A stretch of 32,473 bases of DNA from IMG/VR virus record IMGVR_UViG_3300031857_000815, positions 1-32,473 of that record; one strand, 5' to 3'. This stretch comes from a virus. Position 1 is the stretch's first letter; each line of letters starts with the position of its first letter. The position numbers were made by a program, and so were the translations under genes. The notes beneath the pieces were generated by a model. It ran no database searches. It had not been told where the DNA came from and worked only from the letters and a program-made list of their open reading frames with translations. This document shows, piece after piece, positions 8,079-14,614 of the stretch.

Positions 8079-8219
8079 TTATTTCTTCATCTTCTTCATA
8101 GCGGCCTTCATGCCGTACTCCTTAATCATCTCTTTCTTAGATTCAGACTTTTCGTGCTTCATCTTTGCTGCTTTGCTAGCGTATTTTTCGCCAGTCTTTT
8201 TTTCTACGATCTTTTTCAT
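8079..8219 (-). CDS. Small Lys-rich protein, 46 aa
   Basis: Starts at ATG 8219-8217 (ATGA overlap with the upstream stop), ends TAA 8081-8079. The sequence contains GEKYASKAAKMKHEKSES and ends in Lys-Met repeats. Short proteins of this type are common in aquatic phages, in my memory next to DUF5872/DUF6321 genes. Tight packing between two genes supports it. No function known. Confidence 0.6.
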   Translation of the reverse strand: MKKIVEKKTGEKYASKAAKMKHEKSESKKEMIKEYGMKAAMKKMKK

Positions 8220-8482
8220 TGTTTTTTTACTTTTCTAGGATTATATCTACTGTTAAACTGTTTTTGAGTAACCTTACTAGGATCTACCCCAAGGTTAAAT
8301 GCTACCTCATTTACGAACTCTTTGTTGTTTGGATTTTTTATACTGTTTTTTTTAGTTTCAACTCCTTGTTTTTTTTGTGAAACTTTAGACATACCAGAAA
8401 ATTTAGCAGCTTCTACTCTACCTTTATCAACATAGCTACCATTTTTCTTTGGGTTTGATGCCCAGTACTTATCTGTTTTCAT
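8216..8482 (-). CDS. Small basic protein with KYWASNPK motif
   Basis: 88 aa. Start MKTDKYWASNPKKNGSY shares KYxASNPK with the gene at 6429-6689. The middle has a Lys-rich KQGVETKKNS stretch; the end contains a helix with DPSKVTQKQF and a basic tail. No catalytic motif. Part of the block of Lys-rich late proteins. Confidence 0.6.
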   Translation of the reverse strand: MKTDKYWASNPKKNGSYVDKGRVEAAKFSGMSKVSQKKQGVETKKNSIKNPNNKEFVNEVAFNLGVDPSKVTQKQFNSRYNPRKVKKQ

Positions 8483-8495
8483 ACTTTCTTTATTT

Positions 8496-8906
8496 TTATT
8501 TTCTATAATTACGAGTAGCTCCTTTTTTAAAAGAGTTTATCATTGGCTTAACTTCTTCTCTTTTTATTTTTTGCTCAGTTGGTTTATAGTTGCCTATAGA
8601 TTCTTTTAAATCAAATTCAGACTTACCTTTGCTATAACCAGAAGTATCAACAGATGTATATCCAGAAGGAGTAAGTCTTCCTACCCTACCGCCTTTAGTA
8701 GCAATATAGGTCCCCTTGCTTCCAAAGTCGAATTTAGGATGCGGCTTACTTTGGTCGTATGATTTTGCTTTTTTTGAAGCGGCATTAATTGCATCTTCAA
8801 TAGGTGAATTATATTTTATGCCAGCATTTTCTAATACTTTCTTCGTTTTTTCGGTATAACCATTTGTTTTTTTAGGTTTTTTAGGTTGCAATTTTACGTT
8901 TCTCAT
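8496..8906 (-). CDS. Hypothetical basic protein, first gene of a late transcript
   Basis: 136 aa. The region GKSEFD and GGRVGRLTPSGYTS suggests short strands between Lys-rich ends; no family recognised. It is the first gene downstream of a TATATTTG element (8928-8935), with a 21-nt leader counted from that element. It therefore probably opens the leftward block that includes the Lys-rich proteins and perhaps the fibre and lysis genes. Confidence 0.6.
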   Translation of the reverse strand: MRNVKLQPKKPKKTNGYTEKTKKVLENAGIKYNSPIEDAINAASKKAKSYDQSKPHPKFDFGSKGTYIATKGGRVGRLTPSGYTSVDTSGYSKGKSEFDLKESIGNYKPTEQKIKREEVKPMINSFKKGATRNYRK

Positions 8907-8913
8907 AATTTCA

Positions 8914-8921
8914 TAATTTTG
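8914..8921 (+). promoter_or_regulatory. Possible -7 element for the rightward gene (TAATTTTG)
   Basis: TAATTTTG fits TAnnTTTG and lies 19 nt before ATG 8941. A TTG at 8886-8888 is the nearest -33 candidate, but at 25 nt it is slightly far. The element lies just downstream of the opposed leftward element, so the two promoters would interfere. Confidence 0.35.
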
Positions 8922-8927
8922 TTTTTA

Positions 8928-8935
8928 CAAATATA
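8928..8935 (-). promoter_or_regulatory. Bacteroidota-type -7 element (TATATTTG) for the leftward block
   Basis: Exact TATATTTG on the minus strand, upstream of ATG 8906 and lying within the leader of the divergent gene at 8941. No clear TTG box upstream. Confidence 0.5.
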
Positions 8936-8940
8936 ATAAA

Positions 8941-9438
8941 ATGAAACGAAAGATTGTAAGAAAAGATCTCAGGTATAGACCTAAGAGATATCAAGGATGG
9001 GTAACCGAAGATAATTATCTAAGGCATTTCTCAGTAGTAAGAAGATGGGCAATGATGCATTACGAATTAAAGTCTTTCTCAGAACTAGAACTTATGTTCT
9101 TTTTATACTCAGAAAAATTATTTACTAGGGCAATCATCAGAGAACAAACGAACTTTATGGCATGGGATGCTAGACTTCTAAACAGACTTATAGACGGAGG
9201 ATTTATCTACACATGGAGAAAGGGAGGATGGGGAAACCCAGAGATATTTGACCTTACGCATAAGGGCAAGAAAATGATTAATAGTATCTATAGAAAACTA
9301 AATGGAATAGAGCCGATACCGACTTCAGAAAGAAGAAATAAGGCGTTCCGTAAGAACGCCCCTTTCCATCAAAGAACTTTAGCTAAAGCTATTTTAAAAT
9401 TTAATGAAGAACACAAACAACGTCCTTCTCTTGAATAA
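8941..9438 (+). CDS. Winged-helix-like protein, lone rightward gene in the late arm
   Basis: 165 aa. After a basic N-terminus (KRKIVRKDLRYRPKRY) there is a helical region (SELELMFFLYSEKLF), then DARLLNRLIDGGFI followed by a Trp/Gly turn and FDLTHKGKKMIN. This helix-helix-wing pattern ending in T-x-KG resembles MarR/PadR-type winged-helix proteins. The tail is basic. Inference: a DNA-binding regulator, plausible for a gene facing the late block with back-to-back promoter elements. Its end overlaps groES by 38 nt, tail to tail. A structural role cannot be excluded. Confidence 0.6.
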   Translation: MKRKIVRKDLRYRPKRYQGWVTEDNYLRHFSVVRRWAMMHYELKSFSELELMFFLYSEKLFTRAIIREQTNFMAWDARLLNRLIDGGFIYTWRKGGWGNPEIFDLTHKGKKMINSIYRKLNGIEPIPTSERRNKAFRKNAPFHQRTLAKAILKFNEEHKQRPSLE

Positions 9439-9661
9439 CGGTCAATCGCTCGTTATCTATTAAGACATCATGACCTGCAACCTTGTCGAATAGTATCTCA
9501 CTGTTCTCTTCTATACCAGCTACATTTTGACCGAATGAAATAACGGTACCCTTTTGATACCGTATTTCTTTCATATCGTCAGCACCATACATGAACCCAG
9601 TGGTTGACATTTTGTTCTCTTGCTGTCTCTTTACTAATAAAAATTTATTTAATACTCTCAT
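9401..9661 (-). CDS. groS: GroES-like co-chaperonin
   Basis: 86 aa. It starts MRVLNKFLLVKRQQ as GroES does (short strand then basic). A mobile-loop-like segment (STTGFMYG) carries a hydrophobic tripeptide where host GroES has IVL. It continues with KGTVISFGQN, an EENSEILFDK turn and a closing DVVCVLH strand. It would cap the GroEL ring made from the gene just upstream; the genes overlap by 17 nt. The host-like bulge between strands is shortened. Phage GroES proteins such as T4 Gp31 serve capsid folding; that role here is inferred. Confidence 0.85.
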   Translation of the reverse strand: MRVLNKFLLVKRQQENKMSTTGFMYGADDMKEIRYQKGTVISFGQNVAGIEENSEILFDKVAGHDVLIDNERLTVIQEKDVVCVLH

Positions 9662-11213
9662 CTGCTCTTACATTTGTTATTATTGCATTTGTACTCATTA
9701 TTGTAGTCGCTACAGACACTGCGTTTAACAGTGCGTTCTTAGTAACCTTAGCTGGATCTATAATACCAAGCTTCATCATGTCTCCGTACTGCTCGTTCTT
9801 AACGTCATACCCCTCGTTCTCTATTGGCAACATGTTTTCCTTTATCTCCTCTGGGTCCTTACCTGCGTTAACTAGTATCTGATAAAATGGAGCGATGACA
9901 GTGTCACGCATTATCTTACAAGCCTTACTGTCTCCACGTAGCGTTGATGAAGCAGCGTCAACTAATGCTATACCACCACCTGGAAGTATACCCTCCTCAA
10001 GTGCGGCCGTTACAGCACACACAGCGTCGTCAATACGATCTCTCTTCTCCTTTTGCTCAATGTCACTAAGTGCACCAACATATATAACACCAACACCGCC
10101 AGATAGGTTTGCAATACGCTCGTTTGTGAAATCAAGCAGCTCCTTATCAGATGACATCTCAGAACGAGAGTCTTTTAGTTGATTAACCTGCCCATCAATA
10201 TCCTCAGCTCTGTCAGCGTTTGGCATAAATACTGTCATGCCCTTACTAACGACAATACGGTTGGCACGACCTAAGTCAGCTACAGTTATCAACGACAGGT
10301 CATCACCAGTAGACTCAGAGAAGAACGTACCGCCTGTTGCGATGGCTATATCCTCCATAAGGTCTTTTGTGCGGTACCCAAACGATGGTGGCTGTATGTT
10401 ACATGCCTTGATCTGGCCCTTAGCCACGTTTAGGTTTAATGTGTTCATAGCGTTTTGACCCAAAGTACCAATAATTAGTAGTGGTTTTTGGTTTACAACA
10501 CAATGCTTTAGTATGTTCTCTATAGATATCAAGTTATTAATCTCATGATCACATATTAATACATATGGATTGTCAAGAACACACTCTTGCTTCTTTTGGT
10601 CCGTAATGAAATAAGGAGAAGTCATTCCACGATCGATCTTCATACCTTTTATTATCTCAACATATGTGTTGCTTGTCATACTGTTCTCAACAGTAACAAC
10701 GTCAACCTCATTAAACGCACTAGCGATCATCTTACCGATCTCTCTGTCGTTATTTGCACTTATTGTGGCTACGTCAACTAGCTTTTTACCCTTAACCTTT
10801 TTACTCTTCTTGTCAAGCCATGCAACAACGTCCTTTGTTAAGTCGTTTATCTCTCTTATCACCTCAGTCACGTTGTCTGTATCTGACAGATGTATGTCGG
10901 CAGAATTAATAAGAGCCTCAGCCAACACAATAGATGTGGTTGTACCATCACCAGCAACTGTTGCCGTCTTCTCGGCAGCCTGGCGCATCATTATTACTGC
11001 CAAGTTCTCAGTTGGATCAAACAGGTTTATCGACTTAGCGACTGTCACACCGTCCTTTGTCACTGTTATACCACCCACATGGTGCTCTGACTCGATTAAT
11101 ACTGTGCGCCCTCGCGCACCTAATGTACTTTTGACTGCTCCAGCGATCGTCTTGATGCCTTTCTTGAGCTTTTGTTGGCCATCTTGGCCTAAATGAACAT
11201 GTTTTACTACCAT
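9645..11213 (-). CDS. groL: GroEL-like chaperonin, phage-encoded
   Basis: 522 aa from the preferred start MVVKHVHLGQ, against about 540 in bacterial GroEL. ATP-site motifs are intact: TKDGVTVAK (Asp54), AGDGTTT (Asp89), LSGGVGVIYVG, RIDDAV with the catalytic Asp near residue 390, and EGILPGGG and DPAKVTKNAL near the end. The apical domain is diverged and the GGM-repeat tail is absent. A frame start at 11261 would put the promoter inside the gene, so 11213 is chosen. With groES it forms a two-gene operon under its own promoter, directly after a terminator. Likely substrates are phage structural proteins (inferred). Confidence 0.95.
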   Translation of the reverse strand: MVVKHVHLGQDGQQKLKKGIKTIAGAVKSTLGARGRTVLIESEHHVGGITVTKDGVTVAKSINLFDPTENLAVIMMRQAAEKTATVAGDGTTTSIVLAEALINSADIHLSDTDNVTEVIREINDLTKDVVAWLDKKSKKVKGKKLVDVATISANNDREIGKMIASAFNEVDVVTVENSMTSNTYVEIIKGMKIDRGMTSPYFITDQKKQECVLDNPYVLICDHEINNLISIENILKHCVVNQKPLLIIGTLGQNAMNTLNLNVAKGQIKACNIQPPSFGYRTKDLMEDIAIATGGTFFSESTGDDLSLITVADLGRANRIVVSKGMTVFMPNADRAEDIDGQVNQLKDSRSEMSSDKELLDFTNERIANLSGGVGVIYVGALSDIEQKEKRDRIDDAVCAVTAALEEGILPGGGIALVDAASSTLRGDSKACKIMRDTVIAPFYQILVNAGKDPEEIKENMLPIENEGYDVKNEQYGDMMKLGIIDPAKVTKNALLNAVSVATTIMSTNAIITNVRADESIK

Positions 11214-11230
11214 TTTATTATATTTTGTCA

Positions 11231-11261
11231 CAAATATAGCAGATTTTCGTGACAAAAACAA
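11231..11261 (-). promoter_or_regulatory. Promoter of groEL-groES
   Basis: On the minus strand, TTG (11261-11259) is followed after 20 nt by TATATTTG (11238-11231), an excellent match to the Bacteroidota TTG / TAnnTTTG promoter. The start site would fall near 11224, giving a leader of about 10 nt before ATG 11213. The TTG is the end of the T-tract of the upstream terminator, so both signals share bases. Confidence 0.8.
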
Positions 11262-11282
11262 AAAAACCCTCCGATTGGAGGG
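11260..11282 (-). terminator. Rho-independent terminator after the 406-aa gene
   Basis: Read leftward: CCCTCC, loop AATC, GGAGGG (11282-11267), then seven T. It lies 5 nt after stop 11290-11288 and separates the upstream late block from groEL. Confidence 0.85.
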
Positions 11283-11287
11283 CTATT

Positions 11288-12508
11288 TTATCTATTTTTT
11301 GGCATTGTTCGTTTAGTTGGGCCTAAATTTCTTACTTTTTTAGTTTCAGTTAGCATTGATTGCCTTGATTGTTCTGTAGATCCCTTCATAGATTCTGGAG
11401 TAAAAGTTCTAACTACTCTTTTTGGCTTGTTTTTACCTTCTGGTAGTTTTTCGTTTTCTACATTTCTACGTATATCATCTTTTGCTACACCAGCAGAAGA
11501 TTGATATTTGTTAGGTAAAGACTCTACGTATTTCTGAGCTAGTTTGGCTTCTCTGATATCTTTCCTGCTTGATTTAATATCTTTTTTGATAGACCTTTTT
11601 TCAGACGCGTCGGAAGAAGCTCTCTTTTCAGATTTCAAACTTTTTATATCTTCCTTACGTGTTTTTTGGAAGTCTCCTAAAGCACCACTAGTTGCATATC
11701 TTCCTTCCTCACCTAGAACATCACCAATAGCACCATAGTAAGCAGCAGCCATTTTTCGCTCTTTGCCGTATGTGTAGCCTTTTTGACGTTCAGATGTTGA
11801 TTTTTTAACAGGTATCTTTTGAGTCATCAATTTACTACCTCCGCCCCTAGTTCTTGTAGGTGAAGCCCATGATTCAACTTCATCTTTTTTAATTCTTCCA
11901 ACTGTAGTTGTTTTAGGTTGAACTAATTTAGGCTGTTCTGGAGCTTTACCTGGACTACCTGGATCAGCACCTGGATCCTTGTACATTCTTGTTACATTCA
12001 TTGGACCTTTAAATCCAGTCTTTTTTTGCTCCTCGTAATCATGCACAAGTATACGCTCATTTGGTAAGCGACTTTGTTTAAAAGACTTATTAGATGGAGC
12101 ATTGTAGAAGCTCTCTAACTCTGATCCAGATAACTCCTTCTTACCATAAACAGACATCTCTTGCTCTTCAGTCATATCTTCAAGAGTTCCTTTTGCTTTT
12201 CTTGTCGGTTTACTTTTTAAGAATTCGTCATATGCAGCTTTTTGTTTGTCGTAAGACGATTTAGCCTCAGACTTTTGTTTGTACTCAGAAGATGCCTTAC
12301 TGTAAGACTCTTGAGCCATTTTGTTTCTCTTTGAAGTTTCAGCTATATCACCCTTTCTGGCAAATGTTCCAACAAATGGATCGTCTTTAGGACCACTTAT
12401 TTTTACTTGCTGTAGATCGCTCATTGCTTTAGTAACATCCTGTCGTCTAGTAGGAAGACTTGGTGGGTCACCAATCATCATTTTACGACCCGTTCTCATT
12501 AATGCCAT
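11288..12508 (-). CDS. Large Lys-rich charged protein, unknown
   Basis: 406 aa, very rich in Lys, Ser, Arg and Glu, with long helical or disordered stretches (for example KEDIKSLKSEKRASSDASEK) and few hydrophobic residues. The middle holds a Pro/Gly-rich segment (DPGADPGSPGKAPEQPK). Two likely strands are seen near KKMAAAYYGAIGDVLG. It is a good candidate for a virion-internal or DNA-bound protein, but no family is recognised. Its transcript ends at the hairpin at 11260-11282. Confidence 0.6.
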   Translation of the reverse strand: MALMRTGRKMMIGDPPSLPTRRQDVTKAMSDLQQVKISGPKDDPFVGTFARKGDIAETSKRNKMAQESYSKASSEYKQKSEAKSSYDKQKAAYDEFLKSKPTRKAKGTLEDMTEEQEMSVYGKKELSGSELESFYNAPSNKSFKQSRLPNERILVHDYEEQKKTGFKGPMNVTRMYKDPGADPGSPGKAPEQPKLVQPKTTTVGRIKKDEVESWASPTRTRGGGSKLMTQKIPVKKSTSERQKGYTYGKERKMAAAYYGAIGDVLGEEGRYATSGALGDFQKTRKEDIKSLKSEKRASSDASEKRSIKKDIKSSRKDIREAKLAQKYVESLPNKYQSSAGVAKDDIRRNVENEKLPEGKNKPKRVVRTFTPESMKGSTEQSRQSMLTETKKVRNLGPTKRTMPKNR

Positions 12509-12633
12509 AACAATATAATTTTAAAAATTAACAAATTGAGATGAAACTCATTGTCTAAACCTTCCTCAGCCTTGTAATACTCAAAACCAACATTAAGGCC
12601 GTAAGGCATACTAAACTGTAGGATTACTGTCAT
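12499..12633 (-). CDS. Small protein, 44 aa
   Basis: Begins at ATG 12633-12631 (ATGA overlap with the gene before), ends TAA 12501-12499, overlapping the next start by 10 nt. The sequence has MPYGLNVGFEYYKAEEG, then a Phe/His/Leu-rich strand and a hydrophobic end (LLIFKIILLW). I recall similar short beta proteins from Bacteroidota phages. Coupling on both sides favours a real gene. Role unknown. Confidence 0.6.
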   Translation of the reverse strand: MTVILQFSMPYGLNVGFEYYKAEEGLDNEFHLNLLIFKIILLWH

Positions 12634-12872
12634 CCTTTCCTCCACCTCTTATTATTTATAACTCCAGGCATATCTGGATCAATTTTTCTGTTTGTTTTTG
12701 TTTTTGTAACACCGTTCTTAGTAACTGTTGTAGTTTTTACTGGAACTTCATTATAATACTTTGTAGGTAGACCTGATGGAGTTTTTTTGATAGGTCTGAA
12801 TGGATTAGGAACAGCTACAAACTTATTTGCTGTAGTACGTTCAACAGTCTTTATTTTTTTATCGTTTGGCAT
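12630..12872 (-). CDS. Hypothetical basic protein
   Basis: 80 aa, Lys/Thr/Pro-rich. VPNPFRPIKKTPSGLPTKYY and TTTVTKNGVTKTKTNRK suggest extended or strand-forming segments. No Cys, no membrane segment. One of the series of Lys-rich late proteins at the head of the leftward arm. Confidence 0.55.
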   Translation of the reverse strand: MPNDKKIKTVERTTANKFVAVPNPFRPIKKTPSGLPTKYYNEVPVKTTTVTKNGVTKTKTNRKIDPDMPGVINNKRWRKG

Positions 12873-12964
12873 GACTTTATTTTTTGTAAAGATAATGAAT
12901 TATTTTTTATACGATCTAAGTTCTTCTTGATCGTGTTATTCCGTTTGATGTGTTTTTTAACCAT
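12851..12964 (-). CDS. Possible 37-aa basic protein at the head of the late arm
   Basis: ATG 12964-12962 to TAA 12853-12851, overlapping the next gene by 22 nt. The sequence (MVKKHIKRNNTIKKNLDRI then Ser/Leu/Lys) is a basic amphipathic helix. The ATG lies 4 nt after a TATATTTG element, the same geometry as at 2676. It could be a leader peptide or simply untranslated leader. Confidence 0.4.
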   Translation of the reverse strand: MVKKHIKRNNTIKKNLDRIKNNSLSLQKIKSCQTIKK

Positions 12965-12968
12965 ATGG

Positions 12969-12976
12969 CAAATATA
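12969..12976 (-). promoter_or_regulatory. -7 element (TATATTTG) opening the leftward late arm
   Basis: Exact TATATTTG on the minus strand at the divergence point of the two genome arms. No TTG box; instead the GC-rich repeats at 12992-13075 occupy the upstream region and could bind an activator. Confidence 0.5.
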
Positions 12977-12991
12977 CGGAATTTTTGGGTA

Positions 12992-13075
12992 ATACCCCCA
13001 TCTGGCGCGCCAGCCCGATCGACCGAAACGACTGGCAAATCGATAGGGGGGTATGTATTTCGGAAAGTTCGGTCG
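12992..13075. repeat. Nested inverted repeats around a 12-bp palindrome
   Basis: ATACCCCC (12992-12999) pairs with GGGGGTAT (13047-13054); CGACCGAA (13020-13027) pairs with TTCGGTCG (13068-13075); and CTGGCGCGCCAG (13002-13013) is a perfect palindrome. The pairs interlock rather than nest as one stem, which fits protein binding better than a single hairpin. Confidence 0.6.
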
Positions 13076-13100
13076 GACTTTTTGGCTTTTTGCCTAGCGA

Positions 13101-13120
13101 CCTACCTACCTGCCTACCTG
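13101..13120 (+). repeat. Tandem CCTR tetranucleotide repeats
   Basis: Five consecutive CCTA/CCTG units, followed 20 bases later by a G-rich stretch (13142-13172) with four G-runs of at least three. The two are opposite in strand bias. Confidence 0.6.
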
Positions 13121-13445
13121 TACGCTACGCGCACGTGTGTAGGGGTGGGTGTGCTTGTGCGCAGGGGTGGGGTGGTGTGTTGTTATCTGAGACCAATTAC
13201 CCCTACCTTAAAATCGCTCGACAAACTTGTATTATAATTTGCATTATGTTAAATAGACCAACCGACCAATCGTTCAATCGTCCGTCCGTTCTACGTTTCA
13301 GCTCGATTGATTGGAGGGGAGGGGTTACCCCGTCTTGTAATCTTACTTCACAAATGAATTTACTGCAAAATAATCTAAATCGATCCCAAACCCAATACCA
13401 ATAAGACTTTGCCAGTCATTACAGCCTTCTCCAATGGTGTCGTCA

Positions 13446-13483
13446 CTACGTATAAACACTTAGATTCTTCTACGTATTAACAC
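13446..13483 (+). repeat. Direct repeat pair, 14 bp
   Basis: CTACGTATAAACAC at 13446-13459 and CTACGTATTAACAC at 13470-13483 differ at one base and start 24 bp apart; a third partial copy (CACGTATTT) follows at 13481. Spacing near two helical turns fits an iteron or regulator site. Confidence 0.5.
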
Positions 13484-13877
13484 GTATTTTTCAAAACGTC
13501 TAAAAAAAAATCGTTATTAATCCAATCAGTTGCCGTTACTTTGATGTAAGCAAACGAGCTAACAACAATACTTCTTACTAGAAAACAACACGGAAATAAG
13601 GGTGCGACTAGCCTAGTGCATAAAGTCTAAATGAAACCGATAATAAACACCGAAAGGGAAATGGTTAAAGTGTTATAGGCAATGAATAGTAATTAGATTA
13701 ATAAATATCGGTCTTTGACATCTTGGAACATGCGTCGCCTACGATAACATCAAAAAAGCGGAAGCTGAAAAGCAATTAAGACTACTCCTATTTCACGCAT
13801 GGTAGGTTACAGATAAAGATAATATCCTTGTGGTGGTTCGATTCCACCTATATAAGTGTGGTGCAAGGTACATTATA

Positions 13878-13924
13878 GCCGTGTTGACTATGAGTCATTA
13901 ACTGAGAGCGAAACTCAGCACGGC
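13878..13924 (+). ncRNA. Three-way-junction RNA before the first early gene
   Basis: GCCGTG (13878-13883) pairs with CACGGC (13919-13924). Inside are hairpins GACT-ATG-AGTC (13886-13896) and CTGAG-AGCGAAA-CTCAG (13902-13918). It stands where hammerheads stand before later genes, 24 nt from the next ATG. It carries TTAACTGA and GAGCGAAAC and is followed by CTAACC, echoing hammerhead sequence but lacking stem II. It could be a decayed hammerhead or another cis-acting fold. Confidence 0.55.
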
Positions 13925-13947
13925 ACTAACCATTTAAATTTATAGCC

Positions 13948-14061
13948 ATGAAAGTAGTATTTGCAGTTTGGACAAGCAGTTTAGCATTTGGTATTTTGTT
14001 CGGTATTGGATATGCCGTCTACCAAATCATAACAGGTCACGTTCCACCGATTTACATTTAG
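13948..14061 (+). CDS. Small single-pass membrane protein, 37 aa
   Basis: First gene of the early arm. About residues 3-29 are hydrophobic (VVFAVWTSSLAFGILFGIGY), with a short polar end (GHVPPIYI). TAG 14059-14061 shares its G with the first base of hammerhead 1. Small membrane proteins at the start of early operons often act on the host, but no family is recognised. Confidence 0.6.
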   Translation: MKVVFAVWTSSLAFGILFGIGYAVYQIITGHVPPIYI

Positions 14062-14117
14062 GTTAACTGATGAGAATTTAGTATTCGAAACGGCATTCAC
14101 AAGATGCCGTATTAACC
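14061..14117 (+). ncRNA. Hammerhead ribozyme 1 (type I)
   Basis: Stem I GGTTAA (14061-14066) with TTAACC (14112-14117); core CTGATGA (14067-14073); stem II GAAT/ATTC (14074-14077, 14083-14086); GAAA (14087-14090); stem III CGGCAT/ATGCCG (14091-14096, 14104-14109); cleavage triplet GTA (14109-14111), so cutting is expected after 14111. All invariant bases are present and A15.1-U16.1 can pair. Stems II and III are closed by loops and stem I is open, which makes it type I. Confidence 0.95.
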
Positions 14118-14134
14118 AATAAAACATAGAAATC

Positions 14135-14299
14135 ATGTATTACACAATAGAAATTTATTTAGAAAAAGGTCAATATGACTATACTGGCGAGATTCAAACA
14201 GAAGACAGATATATAATTGTCGATGCGGATGGATTTGATGCATGTGGTATACACATGACATTAGATGAGGCAAAGAAATTTATCAACGAGGTTGACTGA
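14135..14299 (+). CDS. Small acidic early protein, 54 aa
   Basis: Begins MYYTIEIYLEKGQYDYTG, a strand-rich half, then an acidic segment with DGFDACGIH and a C-terminal helix (LDEAKKFINEVD). No family recognised. Its ATG lies 23 nt after the predicted cut of hammerhead 1. Its TGA stop (14297-14299) falls inside the CTGATGA core of hammerhead 2, so the last codons also form ribozyme stem I. Confidence 0.7.
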   Translation: MYYTIEIYLEKGQYDYTGEIQTEDRYIIVDADGFDACGIHMTLDEAKKFINEVD

Positions 14300-14344
14300 T
14301 GAGGTCTCAATGACCGAAACGTGACTACGTGTCACGTCTTAACC
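14290..14344 (+). ncRNA. Hammerhead ribozyme 2 (type I)
   Basis: Stem I GGTTGA (14290-14295) with TTAACC (14339-14344), including one G-U pair; core CTGATGA (14296-14302); stem II GGTC/GACC (14303-14306, 14312-14315); GAAA (14316-14319); stem III CGTGAC/GTCACG (14320-14325, 14331-14336); triplet GTC (14336-14338), cut expected after 14338. Stems II and III differ in sequence from the other copies but keep pairing, so selection acts on the fold. Confidence 0.95.
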
Positions 14345-14361
14345 AATTTAATTTAATAGCC

Positions 14362-14472
14362 ATGAGCACAAAAATCTTAAAGATTGAAGGGAACTTCGAG
14401 GTATGGGGATTCTTTCTAAACGGAACATTAGTTAAGACTAAGAGATTATTAATTCCATTCAGAGCGCGATGA
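14362..14472 (+). CDS. Small early protein, 36 aa
   Basis: Begins MSTKILKIEGNFEVWGFFLNG, 23 nt after the predicted cut of hammerhead 2, and ends CGA TGA with the next ATG inside (overlap of 4 nt). Beta-prone and basic at the end. No family recognised. Confidence 0.6.
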   Translation: MSTKILKIEGNFEVWGFFLNGTLVKTKRLLIPFRAR

Positions 14473-14609
14473 TACTAGTATTTTTTAACCATCGTAGAGA
14501 GCAGATAATCATCACGAAGGAATTTGAGAACGAACAACATTTTAATAACTACGTAGCTTACATGCAAAAGCGTTACGGCTACCAATTAGACGAGGTATAT
14601 AACAAATAG
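14469..14609 (+). CDS. Small early protein, 46 aa
   Basis: Starts at ATG 14469 within the stop of the previous gene. Sequence MILVFFNHRREQIIITKEF, then a Tyr/Gln-rich helix (YVAYMQKRYGYQLDEVY). No family recognised. TAG 14607-14609 begins the TAGAAATT spacer before the next ATG. Confidence 0.6.
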   Translation: MILVFFNHRREQIIITKEFENEQHFNNYVAYMQKRYGYQLDEVYNK

Positions 14610-14614
14610 AAATT

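Larger units (their letters stand above)
12977..13860. other. Gene-free divergence region with GC-rich, repeat-rich island
   Basis: Nearly 900 bases with no convincing gene on either strand. The part up to about 13340 is much richer in G and C than the surroundings and full of inverted and short tandem repeats, with G-runs at 13142-13172. The part from 13400 to 13860 is AT-rich, with the direct repeats at 13446-13483, a near-palindrome at 13602-13619 (ACTAG and CTAGT around one base) and a T-arm-like hairpin at 13832-13848. It separates the leftward late arm from the rightward early arm, the usual place for an origin or master control region. Confidence 0.6.

Noticed and set aside
10666-11196. 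Rightward 176-aa frame inside groEL
   Set aside because: Antisense to the conserved groEL frame; no own promoter or family.
11214-11261. Sixteen extra N-terminal codons for groEL
   Set aside because: They would contain the TTG/TATATTTG promoter and are absent from GroEL proteins.
12985-13404. Rightward 139-aa frame in the GC-rich island
   Set aside because: Composition is set by repeats (Cys/Arg/Trp-rich, no hydrophobic pattern), and inverted repeats cross it; no start signal precedes it.
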